From NCBI RefSeq assembly GCF_000350225.1, contig NW_005179062.1, positions 131,403 to 195,402 on the forward strand: 64,000 nt of DNA. Direction: 5' to 3'. The notes beneath the pieces were generated by a model. The model did no database searches and was not told where the DNA came from. It saw only the letters and a list, made by a program, of their open reading frames with translations. Numbering within the stretch: the stretch's first letter is position 1; every line of letters starts with the position of its first letter. Made by a program: the position numbers and the translations under genes. Positions 30,461 through 41,516 of this stretch are shown in pieces. This DNA comes from Chondrus crispus (taxonomy: Eukaryota > Rhodophyta > Florideophyceae > Gigartinales > Gigartinaceae).

Positions 30461-30952
30461 GTGTCGCCCGATGGCAAAGACACCTACACCGGTTCGGCCG
30501 CAACCGAGGCCGATGGCACCAACACAAGATAAGGGAAAAATAGGTAGAATTAGAGATAGAAAAGGATAGGGAAATAAAAGAAAAGGAAAGAGAACCCCCG
30601 AGCGCAAAGAATAACGTAATCTGTAGTTAAAGGGAATGTGTTGTAAAAGACGGACTGCAACCAAGGCGATATCAGACTCTGGCAACTCGGGTTACCTTTA
30701 CTGACTTGGTGGTCAGAGAGCTAAGGTATATATCGCCCCGCCGGAGCCACTACAGTAGCGCGCCGCGCTAGATCCTAGATCTAATTTAGTGTCAGCAAAA
30801 TTAATGCCAACTAATTAACTAAATAGAATAAAATAATTAAAAATTGAAACTGTGCAATTATTCACACGTGTGTCCCCCAACCCGGACTACTTTTCATATC
30901 CAAATATTTTCCTTTCTTCTCTCCCCCCCGTAGAGCCTCATATTGCACTACA
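30461..30952 (-). repeat. Family C LTR fragment, 3' LTR of C1
   Basis: About 492 bp matching the right-hand part of the solo LTR at 20948-21994, ending ATATTGCACTACA. The left part of the LTR is missing and the sequence joins B1 gag directly near 30460. The following bases (TATCCCCCTTCTGAG) are the complement of a polypurine tract shared with C2 at 41394. Confidence 0.82.
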
Positions 30953-33900
30953 TATCCCCCTTCTGAGCGCCCTTGCGCAGTGCATCTCTCTGCAGAAACC
31001 CCTAAGTCGTTCATCTCTTTTCGACCGACGGTCACAGCCGAAGCAAGGGCAAGACGAACTCAAGTTTTCTTTTTCCTGCCGGAGTGGTTATTGATTAGCG
31101 GTATCACCCTATGCCCTCACTTGCGTATCCCTTTCCCCTTATTATCATTTCCCCTGACCATGAAGTACATTCCTAATACCTCCTCTGTTTATGCAGCTTT
31201 CTTGGTGCGCCCCCGTCACTGCCGTCGCACCCTCTTCGTCCTTTTTTTCCTCCTCTTTTCCTCAGTACCTTCTCTTGTCCTTTGCTTTCTCGTCAAGGCG
31301 AGTCCCCTTGTTACCATCTTCCTCCTCTTCTCATAAGCGCGCCCCCTCTGCGGTCGCATCTCCTCATATCCATTTCCTCTTTTTTTCCAAATTCCTCCTC
31401 TTTCTCGCACATTCTCTTTCTCCCATTCTCCATGGACGCCCCCCTCTTCTCCTCTTCAATTTGTACAATTTCCATCCTCCTATCACGGCGTGCGTCTCCC
31501 ATTTTCCTCCTCTTCTCCTTGTACACCCGTTGTGTATTTTTTTCTCTTTCCTTCCTCCACTGTAGTCAAGGGCGGGAAGGCTTGGTTGACCTTTATGACG
31601 ACCCTGTATATTGATCTGTAGTGAGACCCGATTAATTGATCTCTTTCTGTCGTGGTGTCGAGACTTTGACCTGTTCGGTCACACCCCTACGACGTTGAAC
31701 CTCCTATCCCTGCTTCTTCATTGGGGCTTCGGCAACCCACGGCTCATCACGGGTGCACCGTCGTCGCTCACCTTCTCTCCTCTTTCGCCCCGCTTGTCTG
31801 AGCGGACAGGTGTTCAGTTGTCTTTCTCTCTTTTCCTTCCCTCCTCTTTTCTAGCAAGTTTTACGCCCCCTCGATCCTCCTCAACAGCTCCGATACATCA
31901 CCACTCTGCTCGAGTTAGGCCATGTCTGGTCCGTCTCGGGGACGCCTGTATCGAAGGGCTCGCTCGATTCCTTGATAGGGGATTTGTCTTCTCATGTGTC
32001 GTTGGACCGGCGCTTGGTCGCTTACATACTATCCCGTCCTCCTCGACTTCCGTCACTTTAGGTTTGCGCCTTACCCTTTAAAAAATTTAGCGTTGAGGGT
32101 TCTGGTGCGTGATCGAGGTTCAATTCCCTTCTTGGCGATGCTTCCGGTACGAATGACGAGGTACCTGCCTCGCTTTTTGGTGTCCTGCAGACTCCTTTCC
32201 TTTCCGTGGGATGGTCCCCTTGCACTGTCCCTGGGGGAAATAAAATATGGTCCACGTAATACTTGCGACGTTGTCCTTCTACCCTCGCTACGACGTCACT
32301 GTAGACGCCCGTTTCGACGTTCCATTTCATTATCGTCAAGGCTTTGTCCTCCTTGTGTAGATGGTTTGATGAATCGTGCGCGAGAGCTCCTCAGACTGCC
32401 ATTCTATCATCGTGCCGACGGCCGTCAATTCTCTTGCTGTCCGAATTTGCCGACGCGTACATTGCGTTGGGACCTAGATCCTCTTTCCTTAGATTTCGCA
32501 ATTTGATCGCCTTGCGTAACAACGATCGGAAACGGTGCCGATCCTCGGCTTGGGGACCTCTTCGCGCGTCAAGCTCCACCGGGTTGATGTATCTCGCACG
32601 AAATTGACACGTGGACAAGTGTTCTAATTTGTCCTGATCCCGTTGCCAAAATTTAGGCGAAATAGGCATTCTCTTCGTTATTTTTCTGGCGTGGGGCCCT
32701 ATAGTTGAGGACAATTGCAACCTCCTTTTCTTCCTTGCCTTAGTTCTGAGGGGATGGGTTTCTTCGCCCGGGCTCGATTCGAAGGGTTCTTCACCTCTCC
32801 CCGACACGAACGCATGTTTTCTCTCCTCAATCCTGCTCTCGGCGCACTGTAGTTCGCCCATGTCGGCTCTTACTCATCACCGACGGTGAACCACAAGACA
32901 ATGTGGTGGACTGGCTGGACCTCTTCTGTCTGTCCCACATGGCTCTCGTCAAGGGGCGGGGTCGTTTCCCTGATGGTAAGTAAATGAGCTGGGTGCTCAA
33001 ATTTCTCCCCAACTTCCCCTACGACTTCCACAAAAAAATTCATGTCCCTGTCGAGTGCCAGGAGACACCTGCGTCGTCTGCGTCGCGTTGGCGTTCTCGC
33101 ATAATATTAAGACGGAACATCCCTTCCAATGCGTTCTGCCCTTCAGGGCTTCCAGCGGCACCGGGAGTGTCTCACCCCTCATCCGTCTTCCTCTCAATAC
33201 GTGCCGTGGGACTGGGCTCGATGAGTCCCTGAGTCTCTTACCCCCTGGGCGATCAGCTTGCGCACTTGGGGGATTATCCCCTTTAACATTTCCGAAACGC
33301 GACTGGTGCGGATCTTGAAGGGAGCGCCTCGTGACTGTAGTCTCTTTGCCAGTCTTGTCTTACGTGTCCTCTCCTGCAAGAACGTCGTATTGGATGTGTT
33401 CATCCTCAGCGCGTCTCTCCGGCCAACGTGTGTGTTCTTATTCAGTAATCGTATCCCCTCAACTCCTTCCGGGACTTGATACCGGTATCTCTACGATGGG
33501 CAATAGGCCCTTCCCTGCAAGTACTGTAGATTTAGTAAGCGTTCTCTGAAGGTCGCCCGAAGCAACTACGTCGTTCTTCGTCGTGCTGGTGAATTCTCAC
33601 CCTACACGCGCAATACAATTCACATGGACATCATTTTTTTTGGTACGTCCTCCCTCAATCCAATACATAGAAATTTTAGCTTCGTAGCCCTCCGTCCGTC
33701 ATGACCTCGTTTCAGGGGACCAACTCTCCAAATTTGCCCCTTTTTGTAAGCGTCCTGCCCTTTCGGCTGTTAGAAACAACCGTCGGTACAAACAGAGAGG
33801 CCGTCGGCTCTAGCCACATCGTGATGACGGATCCTCGTCTAGGGCATAACTTCGGGCGTTGCGGTGTCCTTTTTCGGTCAGAATCTTCTCCGAATACTCG

Positions 33901-35036
33901 CGCGGTACTCTCTTTGAGGCAGACATACGAAGTCTCGCCAGTTGACTTTCTTGTACAACTTAGAAAAAAGGCCCGCTCTCCTTCTCGACGTGACACACAG
34001 TGTAATAAATTAATTACAATCGACCATTCACCGGGCCTCCTCGATCTTGGGCGTCCCATTTGCTCACACGGGACCCGGTACGCTTGTTCTCCGTTTTCCG
34101 CGGGGCGGGGTTCTTGTTCTCTACGTCGCAAAAACAAAACAAAGAGGCAAAAACAAAAACAGAAGAAAGACATGAGGGGGGTCCGTTACTGTAGTAAGCG
34201 GGTAAGTAGATCGCTCTTAGCGCAGGAACGTTATGTGCGTGAAAGTTTCTGTCCCTGCTGATCCTGTTCAACAACAGTTTTCCTCGATGAGGACGTCGGT
34301 ATTGGAAGAGTACGTGTTACAAAACGGGCTTGTGACACAATGTTGCCTTCGGCCTGTGTCTTTGGCATGGTCTTCGGTCTTAGCAGATAGAGGGCGTCTG
34401 TCCCCTATATGTACACGCGATAGCTTAGTTGTACGCGGTCTCGGCGGGTTCAGTGCAGCGATGGTTCATGTAGACGTATCTTTTCGCTTGTCGAGCGGGG
34501 TCAGTGCGTTGGGCACAAATTCGGCAAGAAGCCTTCGCACGCGGTTAATCGCGAGTTTGCCGCGGGGCAGTTTTGGTATATGTGCCGTCGGCTCCGGCAA
34601 GCGACAACAACTGCTCGTGCCACCAACGATCTCGGCGATCCTTCCTCGATTTTGGTTATACTTTCGAGGGACGACCGGTGTTCAATATTTGACTCGTTCC
34701 TCTCGTTCAACCGCTCGCTTCCAACACACTTAATTTTTTTGATCAAATCACACCCCACGAGAGCGGACCACTGATCCCAACCGTCATTTCACGTGTGTCC
34801 TACAGCGACGCGTGTGCCTTCGACTAAGAATGGTACCTCCTCCGGGGATACAATACGATCTCTATTTTGTGGTGTGGCATGCTCACGCCTGTCTTGTCGT
34901 CTGCGGAGTCTAAGGACAGGTCTCCTGACTCATCTCACTTCCCCTTTACTCCAGCTCTGATCTCTGGTCTGCATACTCTCCCTCTCGAGTGTCGAATCAT
35001 AACCCCACCTCCGACTCCTGCGTATCTTCACGATGG
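30953..35036 (-). other. C1 3' region, noncoding or badly decayed
   Basis: This lies between pol and the 3' LTR. On the plus strand 31190-31600 is strongly CT-rich, so long frames there are compositional. Patches align with the C2 3' region (for example 31965-32000 with about 43880-43920, and 32590-32650 with about 44490-44540) but diverge strongly. A minus-strand frame at 32391-32861 (156 codons) contains LSTCQFRARYINPVEL, similar to a C2 frame at 44392-44607 (LSTCSLRTRHFNPVRL); this may be a relic of an extra sense ORF. An A-rich plus-strand tract lies at about 34130-34170. Confidence 0.5.
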
Positions 35037-38000
35037 CTATCCCGGTTTTGCGTGTTCCACTTGCGCTGGCAAGGATCGTCTTTTCCTTCGGAAATACGTG
35101 ACTGCTGCGCTGCGGGGAATTTTCTCAATAGGTTCCCACGTTGCGTCCTCGATGGTATACCCATACCATTTCACTTTGAGAATTAATTTCTCCCCGTCGT
35201 AGCCGTGGTCCCCGATCTTGTCGATCACATACTCCTGACTCTCGGCTCCTTCTTCCTGCCTGTCCAACTGTCCTTCCCCCTTCCGAAGAGCCCGCGACTC
35301 CTCCTCATCCTGCTCTTCCGAACCGCCCATCTCTTGTAGATCGGGCGGTATGCCCGCAGCTTCCTGATTTATTAACGGTCCTTCATCCGTCCCATCCTTC
35401 GCTTGCGCGGCGGGTTCTTCTCGTTCTCCTTCTCGATTGAGGAACTGTAGTGCTTGTCGTAGCCCGATTATCGGCGTGTAGTCCATGGGACTAGGGGCTA
35501 ATTCGACTCTATCTCGCGACACGCGCTCTTCTTGGTCGCCGATGGCAATGACGACCGTGTTCTCAGTTGACTCCTTCACTTGATACGGACCCGTAGCCAC
35601 TTGTGCCAACTTATGTTTCGGCTTGGTGGCCGTGCCTTGTTCTTTCAGAAGGAATACGTATGATCCTGAAGGGATGTCATACTTCGGCTTGCGCAGCCTT
35701 GCGTCGAAATTTTGCTTGTAGCGCGCTTGTTCTTTTCGCAAGCTCTTACCAGCGCCTTTCATCAGGCTTTCCAACCACGACTGCCATTTCAGGTAGTACG
35801 CTCGATTCGAGCTAAATCTTTCTAAACTTGGCTGTGCTTGTAACGCAATGCTTCTCGGCGCCCAAGCTAACAGCAGCTCGAAGTGCGCGATGTTCGTAGT
35901 TCGATAAACTTTCGTGTTGTATGCGAACGTCACAGCGTCGCTAAATAGGTCCCAGTCCTTGGGATGCTCTCCAACATATTTTCGCAACGCGGAAGTCAGC
36001 GTGCGGTTAAAACTCTCAACTTGGCCGTTGGCTTGCGGGTGGTACGTAGTCGTGAACACATTGCGTATGCCGAGAATTCGGCAGACCGTTTTGAAAGAAC
36101 GGGGCCGTGAAATGTCTTCCATTGTCGGACAGCAGCTTGACCGGCGGTTCGTACACGAATACCCAATGGTGAACGAAGCCTTGTGCGATGTGCGCAGCTG
36201 ATATCTTCTTCAACGGTACGGTTCGTATCAGTTTCGAGTATCGATCGCTGATCACGAGATTATACCGATTTCTTCGTTTAGTTGTAATTAGCTCGCCGAG
36301 GATGTCGATGGCGACAAATACCAGCGGAGCTTTGGGCGTGAACAGCTTCATTTCCTTCGTGTTTCTTCTTAACTTCACCCTTTCCCGCGCACATGCAGCG
36401 CAATTCTTCGCGACTGCATAGCAGTCTAGGGCCATCGTAGGCCAGTTAAAGTATTTTCTCAATGTCTTGTAAAGTTTCCTGCCTCCCGGGTGGCCTGCCA
36501 ATTTTGCGTAGTGGCTCAACCTTAGGACGCGGTCCCTTAACGATTGTGATATCACCACTTGTACAAACTTCGCGGCGGTACGGCATAGAGTTCCTTCGAG
36601 TTCCTCGGTCTCCGTGCTGAACGTTCTCACCTTTCCGGCGTCCATTTCTTTCTTGATGCGGTTGCAGAAGGAATCGACGGCTTGCTCGCGAATGAGCTCC
36701 TCCGGAATGACAGTTTGGAATTGATCGAGGCGATCAGAGGCGGTTCCCCCCTCAAGAGCGAAGATGTTGTCTAACGCGTCAAAACTGTCCTCGTCCTCCA
36801 CTGTTCCCTCGGCCGGTTCGGACATAAAGCATGGGATTTCGTCGTCGATTTCGTCGACGGTTTCTCCTGCGGTCCGTAATCTTGACAGGGCATCACCTTG
36901 AATATTCGCCTTGCCCTTCTTGTACTTGATTTCGAAATCAAATTCCGAGAGGCGGAGCCTCCATCGGATTAATCTCCCGCTGGGGTCGGTTACGTTCATC
37001 AACCACCTCAATGAGGCATGGTCGGTATGCAAAATGAAGTGCTCGCCATATAGATATGGTCTTAGAGTCTGTACGACCCAAATTACCGCTAGACATTCTT
37101 TTCCTGATACAGAATAGTTTCTCTGGGCTGCGGCTAACGTTCTTGAAAAGAACCCGGTGGGTTTACGTTGCGCATCCGGATGCGTTTGAAATAATGCAGC
37201 GCCGATTTGATAGTCGCTTGCATCGGTATCTACCGAGTAGGGTAGGTCCTTCTTCGGCAGCGCCAACACCGGCGGTGCCAAAATGGCGTACTTGAGCTTA
37301 TGAAACGCTTTTTTGCACAGTTCGTCGAATCCTTCCAACTGGACCGGTTGTCCCTTCTTCAATAGTTGATTGAGCGAATGCGCGATTTTCGCGTAATGGG
37401 GGACAAACCGTCGGTACACATTACAAAGTCCCAAGAAGCTTCTGAGCTGGGTCTGCGTTTGAGGGTACCTAACTTGTTGCAACGCCGCGATGCGAGCGGC
37501 ATCAACCTCCAATGTACCTGGCCGAACGACATGGCCCAGGTACTTGATCTTTTCGACGAAAAATTCGCATTTGCGAAGCTTGAGCTTCACACCTGCCTTC
37601 TCCAATACAGAAAGTATTTCATCAACATGAACAATGTGTTTTTCCCAAGACTTGCTGAAGATGATGATATCATCCAAATACACCAGACACGACTTCCATC
37701 GGAACGGAGAGAGCAGTATATCCATGGCTTTCTAAAACGTCGCCGGCGCGTTGGTAAGCCCGAAGGGCATTCTTGAAAAACGGTAGAGACCTGAGTGACA
37801 CGAAAAAGCTGTCTTGTCGCAGCTCGCTTCGGGAATAGGCATCTGCCAATACCCCGAAATCGCGTCCAACGCGGAGAAAATCTTGGTGTCACCAAGCGAG
37901 TCCAGACACTCATCCATGCGCGGTAAAGGGTACGTGTCCTTCACCGTTACCGCGTTTAACCTGGTGTATTCTACGCAAAAGCGCATCGATCCGTCTGGCT

Positions 38001-39224
38001 TGGGCACTAATAAAACGGGCGACGTCCATTCTGACTGCGCTGGTTCGATGACTCCAGCTTCTAACATCTTCTGTACTTCTGCGTCCTCGACCTCCCGAGC
38101 CCTTGGACCGGCTCGGTAGGGAGCTTGGGCGATGGACCTGGTCTTCGGGACCAGCTCGATCCGGTGGACCGTGGTATTAATTTCACCAAGGGTCCCATCC
38201 CACATCTTAGAGTATTTCTTCAACATCCGTGGGAAGCGCTCGCCCAGCCGTTCCGGTACGTGGCTCAGGTTGAGGTCCTCCACGTCTGGTGATGGCAGCT
38301 CAATCCTGCGTTGCGGCTTCGTAGAAGCCGACGCGGAGAGCCCTGCCGAACGTTCTTCTGGCTGGTCCTCGCGGCCTTGATCCGACGGTTCGCATCTTGT
38401 CTCGCCCGTAGGCGTCTTGGTACAATTAGGAAAATTTTCCTTCTGCCTTTCTTGAATTCCGAGAACTTCACCAACGGCGGTTTTGCTCTCAAGCACGGCC
38501 CTCGGGTGCGGTAATAATTTTGCCACTACTTGGCCTTTTGGCACCCTGACAGGGTACGTCCTAAAATTCGCAACGAGTAAACGAAATGGCCTGTCAGGCT
38601 CAACCTGAACGACACCATTCGTGCACGTCAACCCGTGCCTTTCGTACAACGACGAGTACGGCTGAACCACAACCAAACCCGCCCTCTTCGAGGTGCATTC
38701 CACGACGCGTTGCGTTCCTGGCTCGATAGTCGTGGCTCTTGCCACTTTTACCTAAGGGGAAATTCGCTCCCCCTTTCCATCATTCTCGTCCTCTCCCGGG
38801 ATGAGATTCTTCTTCCCTTTTCTTGTCAAGAACCGCCTAATTATCGGAACCTCCGAGAAGTCCGCCAACTCAACCGTTCTCTTCCTTGGATAAATTGCTT
38901 CCACAAACCGGTCACAGTAGTCGCGCCTAGAATTAGCGGGACTGCTAGTTTTTCGCATACAATAAACTCGGCTGCGGCCACAAATCTCCAAAGCCTCACA
39001 GGCATTCTAATTGTGCCGAGAGTCCGGAGTGGTCTATTGTTCGCGTCGCCAATGTCTTGGGTCGGTCCGTAGGACACCAACATTTCCATTTCTGCCGGAA
39101 GTTCCGACCTTCGAACCAAATTCGGTCCAAAACCTGTGTCCAACACGGACAACACTCGACTCATCAATGCGACCGTTGGTCCAATATCCGCGTAAACTTT
39201 GTAGTTTTTTTGCGCGAGGACCAA
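35037..39224 (-). pseudogene. C1 pol: protease to chromodomain, four reading-frame segments
   Basis: Protease (38841-39224) has LDTGFGPNLVR; C2 has LDTGAGPNLVR. RT start (37732-38745), then RT-RNase H-integrase (36016-37725) with CLVYLDDIIIFS, VDTDASDYQIGAAL, an H-H-C-C site (LSHYAKLAGH.. CAACAR), AIDILGEL and LLSDNGRHF. Integrase end and chromodomain (35037-36122) have HPQANGQVESFNRT and EYVIDKIGDHGYDG.. ILKVKWYGY. Breaks: a frameshift in the protease-RT linker and one inside the integrase core (TTCTTTCAAAACGG), both shared with C2; and TAG codons at about 37733 (Gln in C2) and 38752 (Lys in C2). This copy is dead. Confidence 0.88.
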
Positions 39225-39231
39225 GATATTT

Positions 39232-40351
39232 TCAGGACATTCTTGTCTTTTTAACCCTGTACCAGGGCCTACGAATTTGATCCATCGGACGATCCTTGTC
39301 TCGACTTAGAATTTTCTTGACAACAGTCGGCTCCTTCGGCTTACCCCCTATTTCAACTACCTCCTCGTCGAGGCCTTTCCTTCTTGCTAGAGACGGGGAA
39401 CGGGACTGAGTCCTGGACGCAGTACGTTGAACCTGCGTCTCTCGTGACTCCTTCGAGATTCCCCTCTCTATTTTCCCTGCGGCTGCGGGTTCCTTCTCAC
39501 GTCCGACGACGCGGGCCCCGCGGCGGGACCTCTGAAGGGTTGGTTCGACCTCGGCGTTGAAGCACTCGGCGTGCTCGCCGTCTGCGAATCGAACCAATTC
39601 TTGACCTTCAGATAACTCGCCGATGGTATCCCTAACCTCTCCATCGGAGACAACGCCTCATAATTTCCCAAAACTCGGTGCATTTCCCGGAGGGAAAGAA
39701 TGCACGTTGGCGCAGCGTGCCCCTTTTCGTAACAGTGATAGCACACTAGTCCGTGCTTCTTGACGGGATCTTGGGGCCTAGGTCCTCCACGGGCCGGCGG
39801 CCTTCCTTGATGTTGCGGCCTTCCCATCCAGCCTGGCCTTCGAAACGTTGTAGCCTTGTCTTCCATCGGAATGCGCGGCGCCGACGTGTGGCCGCGCCCC
39901 CGCAACATCATCACGGGATCCGTGGGCTCTGAAAACGACTCCGTCGTGTATGTGGGCGTCAGTAAAGTTGACGACCCGCTTGCCCCGTAGTCTCCGTGTC
40001 CGTAGCCCTCCGATGGCTCAATAGAATTGCCTTCGGCTACCAATGCTCCTTCATAATGATTTTCGCTACTTCCGTGCTCACCGCGTTCATCTGATGCGGA
40101 GATTGACTTGGCTAAGTGGACGGCGGCGTGACCCTTACGACCGGGATAAGAAGCCCTCGGCTTCTTCCCCGCCCTGAACGTCGACGGCGTCTGAATCGTG
40201 ACGTTCTTGGTCTTTTTGTCGTTGGCGCGGCTCGCGGAGCCATGCGCTTTTGCGTAATTTACCAATCTCAAAAATTAGACATTTCGGTTATTTTGTCGAT
40301 ACTGCGAGACCATGGGCTTAATACTGGCATCTAGCCCGTCGATGAACATGG
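39232..40351 (-). pseudogene. C1 gag, C-terminal part
   Basis: The frame 39468-40271 continues to the junction at 40351. It is nearly identical to C2 gag, with a Gly/Pro/Arg-rich region and a classic zinc knuckle CYHCYEKGHAAPTC. A shifted frame (39232-39597) carries the gag-protease linker. The N-terminal half of Gag and the leader are missing because the sequence is cut at the LTR beginning at 40352. Confidence 0.82.
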
Positions 40352-41393
40352 TGTAGTGCAATGTGCCTGGCAGGCCGCGAACACAGTCCGACTGTCAAAC
40401 AAAAAAAGAAAAACAACAACAGCAACAACCACTGCCGATGGCACGCGCTACGGAGCGTTCGAGACTCCCTTTCCCCTTGTGCGGGCTTGCGGCCCACGGT
40501 AGCTCAACTCCAACGGGGGGTTAAGGAAAGATGCCCGGTTCGGGAGGACAATGGTGGTAGAGACTTGTGAAGACTTGAGCGCTCGACGAGTGCGGGTTGG
40601 GCTTGTCTACGAGGATGTAACCGCGGTTCGCTCGGTTGTAAGGCCAATGCTCGACGAGCGTCTTCAGCACCTTGTGTATAATTCAAGGTCTTCGACGGGG
40701 GCTTGTTCAGCACTACCCGACGGGATCGTAACCGTGTAGCAACGCTACTACCGACGTGTTGCCCGATGGCTAAAAACACCCTCACCAGCGCGATCGCAAT
40801 CGCGGTAGGTGGTACCAACTCTGTCTTGTACAGTAAGACCTTCGAAGGAGGCGTCGTTGCAACAGCTTTCCGACGGAACTTGAAACAGTAGCAGCGCTAC
40901 ACAACGTGTTGCCCGATGGCTAAAACACCTACACCGGATCGGTCGCAACCCACTCCAATGGAACCAACACAATTAAGGGAAAAATAGATTTAGAGATAGA
41001 AAAGGTAAAAGAATAAGGAAAAGGAATGGGACCCCGAGCAATAGAGGATGTCCTTAGCAGCGTAAAGGTGAAGCGCGTCGCGTGAACGGATGCGGTCTTC
41101 GACGAAGGCGAGATCTAACTCTGGCAACTCGGGTTACCTTTACTGACTTGGTGGTCAGAGGGCTAAGGTATCTATCGCCCCGCCGGAGCCACTACAGCAG
41201 CTCGCGGCGCTAGATCCGAGATCTAATCTAGTGTCAGCAAAATTAATGCCAACTAATTAACTAAATAAAATAATATAATTAAAAATTAAAACTGTGCAAT
41301 TATTCACACGTGTGTCCCCCAACCCGGACCACTTTTCATATCCAAATATTTCCTTTCTTTTCACCCCCCTTTTCATGTGCGTATTGCACTACA
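40352..41393 (-). repeat. C2 3' LTR
   Basis: 1042 bp with ends TGTAGTGCAAT and ATTGCACTACA. It contains two copies of a unit of about 153 bp (around 40736 and 40889), each with GTAGC..GCTAC and GTGTTGCCCGATGG. It is followed by the complement of a purine tract. An AT-rich region with a CTAACTAATTAACT-like stretch lies near its right end, as in the other family C LTRs. Confidence 0.9.
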
Positions 41394-41516
41394 TATCCCC
41401 CTTCCGAGGGCTCTTGTACGCCGCTCCGCCATCGTATAATCTCCTCGCCGTTTCTCTCATAACCCTACACCGCCGTACCCGGTAATCGGTGAAAGTGCAA
41501 GAGCAAGACGGGCCCC

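Larger units (their letters stand above)
30461..40351 (-). mobile_element. Element C1: chromovirus-type LTR retrotransposon, both ends truncated
   Basis: Read on the minus strand. It has a partial 3' LTR (30461-30952), a polypurine tract (complement of 30953-30967), a 4-kb noncoding 3' region, pol (35037-39224) and the C-terminal part of gag (39232-40351). At 40351/40352 gag stops at the first base of another family C LTR. About 5 kb of gag-pol is nearly identical to C2 (offset about 13,085 bp). It lacks the antisense ORF found in C2. Confidence 0.85.

Noticed and set aside
31191-31614. Phe/Ser/Leu-rich ORFs in the C1 3' region
   Set aside because: Strongly CT-biased sequence produces such frames in several registers; no domain or conservation in C2.
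32114-32128. GGTTCAATTCCC resembling a tRNA B box
   Set aside because: No A box at the right distance and no acceptor or anticodon stems can be folded around it; chance match.
33701-34261. 186-residue plus-strand ORF in the C1 3' region
   Set aside because: Opposite frame is also open, the Lys-rich end comes from an A-rich tract, and no counterpart was recognised in C2.
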